NCBI GenBank assembly: GCA_949358305.1
Contig: OX442314.1
Location: 1,333,887-1,397,886 of the forward strand
Source: Strigamia acuminata
Taxonomy: Eukaryota; Arthropoda; Chilopoda; Geophilomorpha; Linotaeniidae
Length of the DNA: 64,000 bases
Direction: 5' to 3'
The stretch's first letter is position 1. Every line of letters begins with the position of its first letter. Below the pieces are notes generated by a model. That model was not told the DNA's origin, did no database searches, and worked only from the letters and a program-made list of their open reading frames with translations. Both the position numbers and the translations under genes were made by a program. Shown here one piece after another: positions 46,664 to 56,181 of the stretch.

Positions 46664-48925
46664 TTAAGGCTTGGTGAACTTGGTAAATTCAATATAAGGT
46701 CGATATTTACGCAATGCCCAAACAACGGCCAAACATTCTAGTTCAGTGGCCGTGTAGTTTACTTCAGCCGGCTGCAAGCTACGGCTCGAATAAACACAAG
46801 GTAATTCTTCTTGTCCACCTTTCTCAGGTTGGATTTGCATTAACGCGGCACCCAATCCTTGTCGACTGGTGTCCGTGTGAATTATAAACGGTTGATACAG
46901 ATCTGGCATGGCCATTGTTCCTGAATCGGTGAGAGCCTTTTTGATCTGCTCGAAGGCCTCTTGATGAATGGGTTGCCAATTAAAATCTGCATCTTTCTTC
47001 AGCAATGGTCTCAGTGGTTCCGCGATGACAGACAAATTTTTTAGTAATCGATGAAAAAAGTTAACCATTCCCAGAAAGCGTTGAAGTTCTTTTAAATTAG
47101 TTGGGGCTGGAAATTTCGTGATTGCATCCATCTTTTTTGGATCAACGGCGAGTCCGCCGGTTCCTAATTTATACCCAAGGAAAATCAATTCCTTACGACA
47201 GAATTTTGATTTGCCGGGGTTGACACATAAATTAGCTTGCTCTAATTTTTCTAGAATTTTGTCGACATTGATCAAGTGTTCTTCATATGTTTTTGAGACG
47301 GTTATGATATCGTCCAGGTATGCCCATGCCTGTCTCCTATACATTTCGTCGAGGACCTTCTCGATTAAACGCTGGAAGCTGGTTGGCGCATTTTTTAGTC
47401 CAAATGCCATAACTAAAAACATTAAGCGACCTATAGGGCTCCAAAAAGCCGTTTTCGGCTGTGCAGATGGGGTTAAGCCTATCTGCCAGTAGCCTTTCGT
47501 CAAGTCGATTGTGGTGACCCACTCAAATGAACCAATTTCTCTCAAAATTTCCTCGATCGTCGGCATCTGAGGAGGATCATATTCTGTATGTTCGTTTAAT
47601 GGCCGGTAATCTACACAGAGACGTGGTTCGGCCCCTGGTTTGACCACTAAAACAATTCGCATGGCATAATCTCCAGTCGCAGGCACGGCAATCCCCTTGT
47701 CGACCATGTCTTGGCAGATTTGCCTAATTATTTCCCTTTTTTGTGGGTTATAACTTTTAAATGGTACCCTTATCGGTTTATCAGTTGTCAGCTTGATATC
47801 ATGCTGCACAATGTGGGTACGTCCTGGAACTCTCGATAGAATTCTTTGTCGTCGCTGCAATACTTCAGCTAGTGAGAGTCCTTGCTCTAAAGTCAAATTA
47901 GCATCGTTTACCATCTTCGTAATGTCGTCTCCTATTTTTAGAGTAGCGGCTCCAGCTAGAATCTCATCATGACATATAAAACTAGCATTGTCAAGTGGTA
48001 ATTCCTCGATTTTTGTCTTGTATCTATCCAAGACAGACTGTGGTATATATGGCAAAGTTTCAGTTATCGGAGTAATAAAATTCCAAGACATTGTCTTTGG
48101 ATTCGGCTGTATGCTTAGCCGTTTCATAAAATCATTCCCTAACAATATCATCGGGAAGCGGTGTTCAATAACTATGAAAGGGTGTACCAGTACGCCATGT
48201 GTCCATCGAAACGACAGTAACAGGGTACCAACTGGTCGAATGTCTTTACCAGCTGTCCCTATACAAAGACCTGGTGATATGTACTTAAGCTCTTTTTCCA
48301 GCTTCAAATTCTCCATTACTGATGCTGCCATAAAGCTACGATTAGCTCCGGAATCTAACAGCCCAGTAATTGGTCCTTTCATGGTTTGTAGTTGTATCTT
48401 TGGAATTCCCGTAAAATCCTCCATATTCAAATTACAGGTGACTCTACGTATCCGATGCTCTAATGCAGGGTAATCAATCGGTAGTTCGTGCATTTCATCG
48501 TTATATGATAGGACGACCTCTTCCATAGCTCTGGTCATCTCTTCAATTTCATCGACTTCTTTTGACCTGGGACGGAATTTTTCCCAAAGTTTATCCATCC
48601 AATTTTTACTTGGTTTGGGATAGCACTGTAGTGCTTTTCTAACGTGATATTGGAAGTATCGCTTGTCGGCCGTTTTTTCGGCCAAAACTTCGTTAAGTTT
48701 TGTAATATCCACTTTAGGAAATCTCAGGTCACATGGTTTAAACTGAGCTACTAACAAATGTTTTTTATCTACTATATCCCAGTAGTCTACATAATTTTTA
48801 TCTAATGATTCTCGATAATCCTGGGTTACTTCAATTTTAGGACAAACTTCAATTCCAACTTCCTTAATTGTTTCCGAGGCAACTGGCGCGAGTTTCAGCG
48901 TGTTCGCTGCCAAACCCGCGCTCAC
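46664..48925 (-). CDS. Gypsy Pol: protease, reverse transcriptase, RNase H (N-terminal part)
   Basis: About 753 residues in the -1 frame relative to Gag. There is no ATG at its beginning (the first codon after the Gag stop in this frame is GTG), which fits expression by frameshifting. Domains: ~150-residue N-terminal extension; aspartic protease LLDSGANRSFM (~190); RT with CVDYRPLNEHT, FGLKNAPTSFQRL and the catalytic AYLDDI (~537); RNase H with HTDTSRQGLGAAL (~683) and TELECLAVVWAL. It synthesises the element's cDNA. The frame ends prematurely within RNase H (see the adjacent fragment). Reading continues in another frame. Confidence 0.9.
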   Translation of the reverse strand: MSAGLAANTLKLAPVASETIKEVGIEVCPKIEVTQDYRESLDKNYVDYWDIVDKKHLLVAQFKPCDLRFPKVDITKLNEVLAEKTADKRYFQYHVRKALQCYPKPSKNWMDKLWEKFRPRSKEVDEIEEMTRAMEEVVLSYNDEMHELPIDYPALEHRIRRVTCNLNMEDFTGIPKIQLQTMKGPITGLLDSGANRSFMAASVMENLKLEKELKYISPGLCIGTAGKDIRPVGTLLLSFRWTHGVLVHPFIVIEHRFPMILLGNDFMKRLSIQPNPKTMSWNFITPITETLPYIPQSVLDRYKTKIEELPLDNASFICHDEILAGAATLKIGDDITKMVNDANLTLEQGLSLAEVLQRRQRILSRVPGRTHIVQHDIKLTTDKPIRVPFKSYNPQKREIIRQICQDMVDKGIAVPATGDYAMRIVLVVKPGAEPRLCVDYRPLNEHTEYDPPQMPTIEEILREIGSFEWVTTIDLTKGYWQIGLTPSAQPKTAFWSPIGRLMFLVMAFGLKNAPTSFQRLIEKVLDEMYRRQAWAYLDDIITVSKTYEEHLINVDKILEKLEQANLCVNPGKSKFCRKELIFLGYKLGTGGLAVDPKKMDAITKFPAPTNLKELQRFLGMVNFFHRLLKNLSVIAEPLRPLLKKDADFNWQPIHQEAFEQIKKALTDSGTMAMPDLYQPFIIHTDTSRQGLGAALMQIQPEKGGQEELPCVYSSRSLQPAEVNYTATELECLAVVWALRKYRPYIEFTKFTKP

Positions 48926-48934
48926 AAGTTTTTT
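48886..48934 (-). promoter_or_regulatory. -1 programmed ribosomal frameshift signal between Gag and Pol
   Basis: Slippery heptamer A AAA AAC at 48934-48928, in the Gag frame, one codon before the TGA (48924-48922). After a 6-nt spacer (TTGTGA) comes a strong hairpin: 10-bp lower stem 48921-48912 with 48895-48886 (one G-U), a GG bulge, a 5-bp upper stem CAGCG/CGCTG and an AACA loop. A slip of -1 enters the Pol frame directly. Geometry and heptamer match well-studied retroviral signals. Confidence 0.88.
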
Positions 48935-51525
48935 CGAATCATTTCTCCCAACTTGCTGACAAGACTTTCTATCTCGGCAGCTGCTGGACTTCTATCAGGA
49001 CACTGATTCGACCAATGCCCCAACTTTCCACATCTATGGCACGGATCGGTTTCCGGCGACTTGCGCCTAGGACTGTCTCCTGAAGTGGGCGACTTTGAAC
49101 GAGGTTCTACGGCCTTTTTATCTGTAGCCGATTCCTTGTCAGTATCCGGAATCGCTTCGGGCTTGACGGGCAGCGGCAAAGGTGATTTTGATCGAGCATC
49201 TGTATTAAGGTTTGCTGTATTAAAAGTAACGTTTTTTCCAACCATTTTTGGTCTGAATTTATTCTCAGTGACATGCTTCGCGAGTAACACAATAGCATTC
49301 TCAAATAAAGGATCCAGCCCTGCACTGTCTCCTTCCACCGTATCAGCGTTGTCTCCCGACACGGCAAGATTCGCGTAAGCTCGAGAGTTTTTGGGTAATT
49401 TGTGGGGATTTGGAGGTCCCGTATTTAAACTTTTATCCGTCTTCTCTGCAAAGTAATCCCCTCGATCTCGGGGTTGCATTAAAGGAGCTTGTCCAAGCCT
49501 AGCTTCTTTCACATATTCTTTAATGCGTAACTGCCGCTTCTTAATCGCCGCAGTCTCCTCCGGAGTCAGATATTCATTATATTTTTCTTCAATCCTTAGG
49601 TCATTATCCCTTAAAAATTGTGAGAGTTCCTTGAATGATCCAACTGGTGGCGCATCCACGTTTTGCAGAATACTTCGGGAATATGGTGTCATAGCTTTCC
49701 GAAATTTTCGGTCCACATCATGGTCAGTAGACGGAGTCGGTAATGACGACAACAAATCTTCAGTTCGGCGCAGATAAGAACGAATGTCTTCTCCCGCTGA
49801 TTGAGCTAAATTGTCCCATAACTGATAAATATCTTCAGTAGGTTCCGCGTACTCTCGCATGAATGCTTGTACGAATTGATTCCAGTGCACGAATTCACGT
49901 TCGACGAACCAATTTTCGGCGCGTGCCACCAATGATTTTGGGACTAACTTTTCCAGAGTATCTTGAGGTGTTATACCATTTAGTCGAGCCATCCTGGTAA
50001 TTTCTTCCAAAAATGTTGACCCCATTTGGAATTCTCCATTGAAACGATCAGGGACTAATCGATCCCATCGGATTGTTTTCACATCGGCAATTTTATGCCG
50101 CCACTTATCAGTGGTGTATTTTGCAATTTTGCGCTTCAAGTCGAATTTACGCAACTCTGCTAGCCGTGTGGTTCGACTTGCTGACTGCGCTTGCTTTTGA
50201 AACATTGCGTCAATCTGTTCAGCGGTGTAATAACGTTCGTCGCTTGACTGAGATCTTCTCGATTTCGTCCTTGAACGACTCTTTCGCTCTTTCCGCGTCT
50301 CAGATCGAGTAGATTTTTCGCCTTCCGAAAGGGATTCGTCCTTCGATCCCCCTGGCGGAGGCACGTAGTCATGGTTCTGACTATCATCCCCCTGATTATT
50401 ATCTTCGGGATCTGGAGACGTATTTCGACTTTTATTTCGGTCATAATTATCGTTGGACCGATGTGAATCATTCTGTATTTTCATACGATTTCTCTCATCC
50501 ATCATTGTCATGAGTTTGTCGCTATTTGTGAAAATCTCGGCATCTGAAGCGCCGTTCTTTTTTGATATAGGCCCCTCAGCATTGGAACATTTTCTTTTGC
50601 GCAACTGTCGCTCATCTTCACTTGATGATTGAGATGATTCGTCACTTGCAGAGTCTCCTAGCCGCACGACTTTCTTTTTCACTTTTGCGGCAGGACCTTT
50701 CTGTTGTGAGGCGAATTCAACAACACGTATTCGTTCTTGTTCCTCCTCAAATTCCTCCTGTTCTTTCAGCAAGTTGGCTCGCCGTAGCTCATCTTCAGTT
50801 TCTTGAGCTTTCTTGTCGGCGGCTGCCATTTGTCTACGAAGTTCTTCATTAGATGATTCCTGTCGTTTTATGGAATCCCAGGCAATCTTCTGCTCCCTAT
50901 TAAAGACTTCAGTCTCTTTTTTGGACAAATGTTTCTTTCGAGCATCGAATTCCCTGCGCTGGCGCTCCAGCTCATCCGATTGTTTTTTCAGCTTTTCTTC
51001 ACTGTGACGGTATTGAGCGTTTATCTCTCGCAGAGCTTGATTCGACTTTTCAGCAGCTTCCTTGGCCTGCGACTCTACATTCATTTTTCGAGTAACAGCG
51101 GCCATTTGCTCATTCATGTGATCGACTAGGCGTTTTCTTTCATGATTAGACATTGCTTCATAAATCTCCATAATCGTCATTTGATCGGTCACTTGTGCCC
51201 CCTGGAGAATTGCTCGATCCAGAAGTTCCTTGTAACCCACCGGTTGCGTATCAGGAATCTCGATGGTGTCCAAATCCATGGAAGAATCACCCCAGTTTGT
51301 TGGTCCAGCGGAAATCGCTTCTTCGCGTTCTTCACTGCCTGTCCCAACTTCCTTAGTCGTGGCACCCTCGGCGGCAACCGCGTCAATAGTTTCGGCTAAA
51401 TGTTGAGCCGTTAGACTATTACGTGCCGTTCGAGGACGACCCGATCTACGGCGCTTCGCGCTCGTTTTCGTGCGAGTCTGAACTCCTTCATCGTCAATGG
51501 GAATTTCTCCTTCGCAGTTAGACAT
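48922..51525 (-). CDS. Gypsy Gag, 867 residues
   Basis: Starts at ATG 51525 (MSNCEGEIPIDDEG). The first half is acidic and then a long Glu/Lys/Gln/Arg-rich coiled coil (about 150-270), followed by an Arg/Ser-rich stretch (RKERKSRSRTKSRRSQSS). The central capsid-like part includes WDRLVPDRFNGEFQMGSTF and MREYAEPTEDIYQLWDNL. A CCHC knuckle (C829 to C842, CHRCGKLGHWSNQC) lies near the C-terminus for RNA binding. At 867 residues it is longer than most gypsy Gags because of the coiled-coil/RS extension. It is uninterrupted. It ends with the frameshift site. Confidence 0.9.
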   Translation of the reverse strand: MSNCEGEIPIDDEGVQTRTKTSAKRRRSGRPRTARNSLTAQHLAETIDAVAAEGATTKEVGTGSEEREEAISAGPTNWGDSSMDLDTIEIPDTQPVGYKELLDRAILQGAQVTDQMTIMEIYEAMSNHERKRLVDHMNEQMAAVTRKMNVESQAKEAAEKSNQALREINAQYRHSEEKLKKQSDELERQRREFDARKKHLSKKETEVFNREQKIAWDSIKRQESSNEELRRQMAAADKKAQETEDELRRANLLKEQEEFEEEQERIRVVEFASQQKGPAAKVKKKVVRLGDSASDESSQSSSEDERQLRKRKCSNAEGPISKKNGASDAEIFTNSDKLMTMMDERNRMKIQNDSHRSNDNYDRNKSRNTSPDPEDNNQGDDSQNHDYVPPPGGSKDESLSEGEKSTRSETRKERKSRSRTKSRRSQSSDERYYTAEQIDAMFQKQAQSASRTTRLAELRKFDLKRKIAKYTTDKWRHKIADVKTIRWDRLVPDRFNGEFQMGSTFLEEITRMARLNGITPQDTLEKLVPKSLVARAENWFVEREFVHWNQFVQAFMREYAEPTEDIYQLWDNLAQSAGEDIRSYLRRTEDLLSSLPTPSTDHDVDRKFRKAMTPYSRSILQNVDAPPVGSFKELSQFLRDNDLRIEEKYNEYLTPEETAAIKKRQLRIKEYVKEARLGQAPLMQPRDRGDYFAEKTDKSLNTGPPNPHKLPKNSRAYANLAVSGDNADTVEGDSAGLDPLFENAIVLLAKHVTENKFRPKMVGKNVTFNTANLNTDARSKSPLPLPVKPEAIPDTDKESATDKKAVEPRSKSPTSGDSPRRKSPETDPCHRCGKLGHWSNQCPDRSPAAAEIESLVSKLGEMIRKNL

Positions 51526-51596
51526 GTTGAATTAGACAGATAAAAGAGAAAGATGATAGGAAAGTAGGAATAAGTTCTAACTTTAAACAATTGAAA

Positions 51597-51614
51597 ATCC
51601 CGGACGGGCCCCCA
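51597..51614 (-). other. Primer binding site, tRNA-Pro type
   Basis: On the minus strand TGGGGGCCCGTCCGGGAT, 2 nt after the LTR end. It differs at one base from the well-known tRNA-Pro primer site used by murine leukaemia virus-type retroelements. Confidence 0.8.
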
Positions 51615-51616
51615 AG

Positions 51617-52758
51617 TGTCGCGTTCCTGACGGTTCCAATTGAATTTTTACAACAACACTAAATTTATATTTAGTCACTATGGGATTTTCTAATTTGCAA
51701 GAGATCCCGGCGTTCACCTGTGGAAAGCAGTTGAATGCCGTTTATAGGTCTTCTATCGGGTGGGTTAGCCGTTAACTCGGTGTCTAGGGATTTGATCTTG
51801 AATAAAGGCTAGTTTAGTTATTTTAAATCAAACAGTTAATCAATTTATTGTGCGTTAATTACAGATTCGATTGATGAAATGGTTAATAAGATGGGTTCTA
51901 TGAGGATAATATCGTCGGCGTAGAAGGCGACGTGCTCGAAACAGCGCGGGTCTCCTTCGGGCGGGAAAAAGCAATGCAGAAATGGCGACTCGACGCCGCG
52001 CAAACTCTGCGAAGTGGGAAAGGAAGCGTGAAGCCGAAAGACTTCACAAAGTGGTCCGGCTGTTAAGCCTGACAATACGGGAAATCTTAGGTTAAACCCT
52101 AGATTGCAACGGGAGATTTCCGTTGAAGACAAGTAGTCAAACGGCGGGTACCGCCGATCGTTAAAACCTGACTGGAGATCCGCTACAATCTGAATCGGAA
52201 TCGTCGTCAACAGGTCGAGGAGCGGCGACGGTGGCTCTGCAATCCTCGGCGGCTGGCTGGCGTCGATCTTCAACGGCGTGGGCGCGTTGGTCTTCGGGCG
52301 GCGGCGGGAACGACGGTGGTTTGGGCCGTCGTGCGTCGTCTTCGCGGCTCGGAAAGTGATTCGTTTGAACGTTGGTTCAAACAAATCGAGGTGAAACTTG
52401 GCAAGACTCACGGATCACGGACAAAACAGTGTTTTTGGTTAGTGAACAAAGCTGTGTCGGTGTGAACAGTATGAGTGTGATGCAAAGAGTGAGTAATAAT
52501 TCGAATTATTGCTCGGAATATGGCCGGAAAACGGCCAGTGCGCAGGCGTGGCGTGTGCCAAGGCACGCTTCAGCCCTAGCAACGGTGCAAAATTTGGGGA
52601 TTGACTTAGCAACGCCCCAATCCAGGGCTCAAAATACCAGGGCAGCCGTTACAGCTTCTGGGCCAATTGCCCAAAAGCGCAACAGGTGCACGGCAAAAAA
52701 CACAATTCTAATAATTATGGTTAAAATATAAATAATATCTTAGCAACGTGGCAGAACA
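51617..52758 (-). repeat. Gypsy 5' LTR, ~1142 bp
   Basis: Minus strand TGTTCTGCC ... ACGCGACA, i.e. TG...CA ends, followed by CT and the primer site. A 188-codon open frame (52411-51845) lies inside it. The upstream boundary (52758) rests only on the TGTT start, because the second LTR is not in the window and no target duplication can be checked. Confidence 0.65.
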
Positions 52759-53124
52759 ATTTCACCACAAATGAAGCGAACATTTGAGATCGCAACAACT
52801 TTCAGAATTTTTGCCAGAAAAATGCAACGAAATTTCTTACTTTTACTGCAACTTTCTGGATAGTTTTGATTTTCATGTAATATTAGTATAGAGTGGGTAT
52901 CCAGTGCCATATATAGCTAAATTTATTTTCAGTTTAACTGTTTTGTTATCTTGTCATGCACAAGCAATTTCAAATTTAACATTTACCAGTTTTAAATACC
53001 GGAAGAATAATTGTTATTGTTTGCTTTTTCGATCGTAGGGATCGGGTTTCCTGAAAAATGAATCAACCTTCGTGGATAGAGATATTTACATGCACTCAGG
53101 AACATGTTTGGAAATTGAAATCAG
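52759..53124. other. AT-rich spacer, nothing recognised
   Basis: No gene, repeat or RNA feature recognised between the LTR and the palindromic MITE. Confidence 0.5.
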
Positions 53125-53286
53125 TAGGTGCATTCAAAAAGTCTAAAACGTATGCAAAACGCGTTTCGTGTTTATACGTGATGTCATTCTCATTGAATAA
53201 CATTGAATAACATTTCAATGGGAATGACGTCACGTATAAACACAAAACGCGTTTTGCATACGTTTTAGACTTTTTGAATGCACCTA
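53125..53286. mobile_element. Palindromic MITE with TA flanks
   Basis: Two ~72-nt arms (GGTGCATTCAAAAAGTCTAA...) are near-perfect reverse complements around a short centre with a duplicated TAACATTGAA. TA on both sides fits a Tc1/mariner-type target duplication. No coding capacity. Confidence 0.75.
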
Positions 53287-54612
53287 GTATACCCAATCAG
53301 AATAATAGTTATGCTAGCAATCAACCAGTTTGAAGTTACGAATGCTTTGATTACAGAACGAATGAAATATGCCGGAACTACATCAACATTTTTCCTTATT
53401 CTTAAAAAACCTGTGCGCCTCAATTGCACCGATGGATTATTTCAGGTAACTCACTTCCTGTAATTCCTCATGCATGTGTTGTGTTTAAAAATCTTTTGTA
53501 TGGGTTTTTTTTTATAGCACGTTTGCACTTTGAGGCCTAAATCTTTGTCTTTGTCTTATCGTTATCCTAATTCATTTCATTTTCATTTTTTCTGTAGTTG
53601 TACGTTCGTCCGCCAGGAGCTGAAAAATATTCTATTCTTACGAGTAAACGAAACATTCTACAGACTGCTGTTTCAGTCCTCCGATTTTCATTTTTTGAAG
53701 TACAGTATACCCAAAATGCAAAAATTTGATATAAACCTGAATTTTACTTTTTGCCCATTTCAACCAGTGGCATGTTGTCACATGGGTACACTGGGCACTG
53801 ACCCAATTTAGTTGATCAGTTTCCTAAAGTTTAAAATAATATAAAGATTTTCAGATTTGCATGCCCATTAAGTGTCATCAGTGGCTTTACAACAACATTT
53901 GATTGACTTTAATATTTCATGTATTTTTAAAAACAATTCACTGCAGAAAACATCATTGAAAACAAAATCAAATCCTTGTGTTGGAATGGAGGAGCACAAG
54001 CAATGCAAGGACAGTTGTTTCAAGAAGAAACTACTTGAATCAATCAAATGCAGGTATAACTTACAAGACCATTTATTTTCCACCTATATAGAAGAGATTC
54101 GTTAAACCACTTGCAAACTATTGTAGTTTTGGACTGCAGACAGAAGCAACAGTGGATTTTTAAACTGGAATTCTATGATAAGAGTTATATTTTTATTTCA
54201 ACTTGTCTATTTTAGATTTTTTTTTACTACTAGTGTACCTCTTACTGATGACAATCTCACAAATCCATGCAAAACAGCCTCTGAAGCTAAACAAGTTGTG
54301 GCAACATTTATTAACATTTCTATGAATATAAACAAAATGGAAGTCTGTCACTGCCAACCTTCATGCAAAGAAAGCGTTGTCACAACAGACGTTTATTTTC
54401 AAGAGCCTGGAACATGGATAACCGAGATACTTGGTATTACCGGAATGAATAACATGGTAGAGAAGTTTGAAGAAATTTCATCGTACAGCCTTAATGCTCT
54501 TTTTTGTGATGTGGGAAATGGGTTTGGTTTGATGCTTGGGTTGTCTCTATTTGCAATACCCGAAATAATCCAAGTTCTTTACTTAAATCTAATTAATTGT
54601 TTCAAAAAATAA
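53287..54612 (+). CDS. DEG/ENaC-family cation channel, 3' exons
   Basis: The last exon (54216-54612) encodes LTDDNLTNPC, a CHCQPSC cysteine motif, YSLNALFCDVGNGFGLMLG and the pore/second membrane helix GLSLFAIPEIIQVLYL with the family's G-x-S filter (GLS), then a very short tail. It joins in phase to the exon ending at 54053 (AG/GTATAAC donor, acceptor TTTTAG), which carries CVGMEEHKQCKDSCF. The start of that exon is probably near 53949 (CTGCAG acceptor). Two further open stretches, 53287-53446 (ending CAG/GTAACT) and about 53599-53730 after TTTCTGTAG, may be earlier exons but have no clear signature. The family forms trimeric amiloride-sensitive sodium channels of the plasma membrane. The N-terminal exon is not visible upstream. 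Confidence 0.7.
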
Positions 54613-54897
54613 TCTTACTCTTAAAGGTACTGCCCATTTAGAAGTAAGATAAATCACAGGACATTCGTGTAAGACCTGCAATTTGATTTTAGCGTTCAAA
54701 TATTATAACTCTTTTAATTAACTAGTGTTTCCATGTAATAAACTGTCCCATTTTTTCCACCAGGAGTAGTGCTTTAGGTGGCTGATTAATCATGCATTAA
54801 ACCTAATAGATTATTAATTAGATTATTAAATAGATTACTGATTAGATTATTGAATAGATTATTGAATAGATTGTTAAATGGATAAATTTATTAAATT
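54613..54897. other. 3' flank with degenerate AGATTATT repeats
   Basis: Degenerate AT-rich repeats (AATAGATTATTGAATAGATT) at about 54805-54880. No AATAAA immediately after the stop; AATAAA is present in ATGTAATAAACTG near 54735. Confidence 0.5.
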
Positions 54898-55060
54898 ATT
54901 GTTTATTTATAAATAGAATAGGAAATGCAATAACAAATAGAATAGGAAATGCAATAACAAATAGAATAGGAAATGCAATAATAAATAGAATAGGAAATGC
55001 AATAATAAATGTAACAGGGAATTCAATAATAAATAGAATAGGAATTACAATAATAAATAC
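54898..55060 (-). repeat. 24-bp satellite, about six copies, inverted relative to the array at the window end
   Basis: Unit AATAGAATAGGAAATGCAATAATA, decaying toward 55060. It is the reverse complement of the unit at 62585-64000. The sequence following it (to ~55430) resembles, inverted, 62300-62580. Confidence 0.85.
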
Positions 55061-55517
55061 ACTTAGAATAGAATTCTAAATGCAATATTTAATGGATTAT
55101 TAAATGTGCTAATAAATTACATAATTAATAGATTAATAAAAATAAAATTAATTCAACATTCCATGATTACAATTGAGAAGTTTTATGCTTATGGTAATTG
55201 TAATTCTATTTGAATTCTATTCATAAATTCACATTTACTTGCACTACCGGTATTTTAGTTTTATATCATACTTAAGATAATCATCATACTGTACTCTAAT
55301 CCAATTTACTGGTAAGCATTAATTAGTATTTCCTTTTGGGCATTAATTATATCAATATTTAATGAATATGTGCTACAAAATCTATGTAAAATATAAAAAT
55401 TGTAGGATAGAAAATGTCCTCACAACCTTCACATAATGTACGAATATTACAACAAATAATAAAACAAATATTCAACCATATCGTATCAATGATACTAACT
55501 TTCTTTTTGGGTCCCAT
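55061..55517. repeat. AT-rich spacer, diverged inverted copy of 62.2-62.6 kb
   Basis: Matches by eye, inverted: TTGTAGGATAGAAAAT (about 55404-55419) with ATTTTCTATCCTACAA (62318 region), and GAGAAGTTTTATGCTTA with the CATAAAACTTGCC region near 62510. No gene. Confidence 0.55.
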
Positions 55518-56181
55518 TTAAAACCCCACTAAATTTCTTTCGATTTCCACTTAAAAAAAACTACATCTTACACTGACTGATTTTTCCACTAACGGTACTT
55601 TTTTGTCCCACTAATTTAGCTAAGCCAAAAAAAACTATTTTTTTCTACTAAAATTAAATTGGCAAGAAAAAACTGATTTTACCACTACTATTACTACTTT
55701 GGTAAGATAGTTTTGCGAACGCTTTGCACCTCAAGTCCGTCTCAGCGGGCAAAGAGGACGACCAACCATCCCCCCACATGGTCTACGAGCCCTCCAACAG
55801 TCGCCCGCTCCTGCAAGCGAGTCCCCGCCAAGTCCCCAGTTCTAGTCACGTGTCGGGACCCAACAAGACCTCGATGCCCCTCGCAACCGAGTCCCCGCTA
55901 AGTCCTCAGTCCTAGTCCCGTGTCGGGACCCAGTCCCAACAAGACCTCGGACTCCCCGTCGAGATGCCGGGCCTTCATTTCATCACAGGGGAAAAAGTGG
56001 GTGTAATAAGTTTTTTTAGTGGAAAAATAAGTCGGGTTTAAATAAATATTTTTAGTGGAAAAAATAGTTTTTTGGCTTAGTTGAATTAGTGGGACAAAAA
56101 AGTACCGATAGTGGAAAAACCAGTCAGTGTTAGATTTAGTTTTTTTTAGTGGGATTCCAAGGCACTTTAGTGGGGTTTTAA
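55518..56181. mobile_element. TTAA-flanked foldback/MITE element, 656 bp
   Basis: TTAA at 55518-55521 and 56178-56181 flank ends AACCCCACTAAA and TTTAGTGGGGTT. The arms are diverged inverted repeats of roughly 150 nt (shared AGTGGGACAAAAAAGTACCG and CAGTCAGTGT motifs). The centre (about 55720-55960) is GC-rich and unlike its surroundings, with an internal duplication (GAGTCCCCGC and CGTGTCGGGACCCA twice). No transposase. TTAA flanks point to piggyBac-type mobilisation. Confidence 0.75.

Larger units (their letters stand above)
46201..52758 (-). mobile_element. Ty3/gypsy-type LTR retrotransposon, 3' end lost in the gap
   Basis: On the minus strand the order is 5' LTR (52758-51617), tRNA-Pro-type primer site, Gag, then protease-RT-RNase H. 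Integrase and the 3' LTR would lie in or beyond the gap. RT and RNase H before integrase, and the RT sequence itself, are gypsy-like. No env is visible. Confidence 0.85.
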
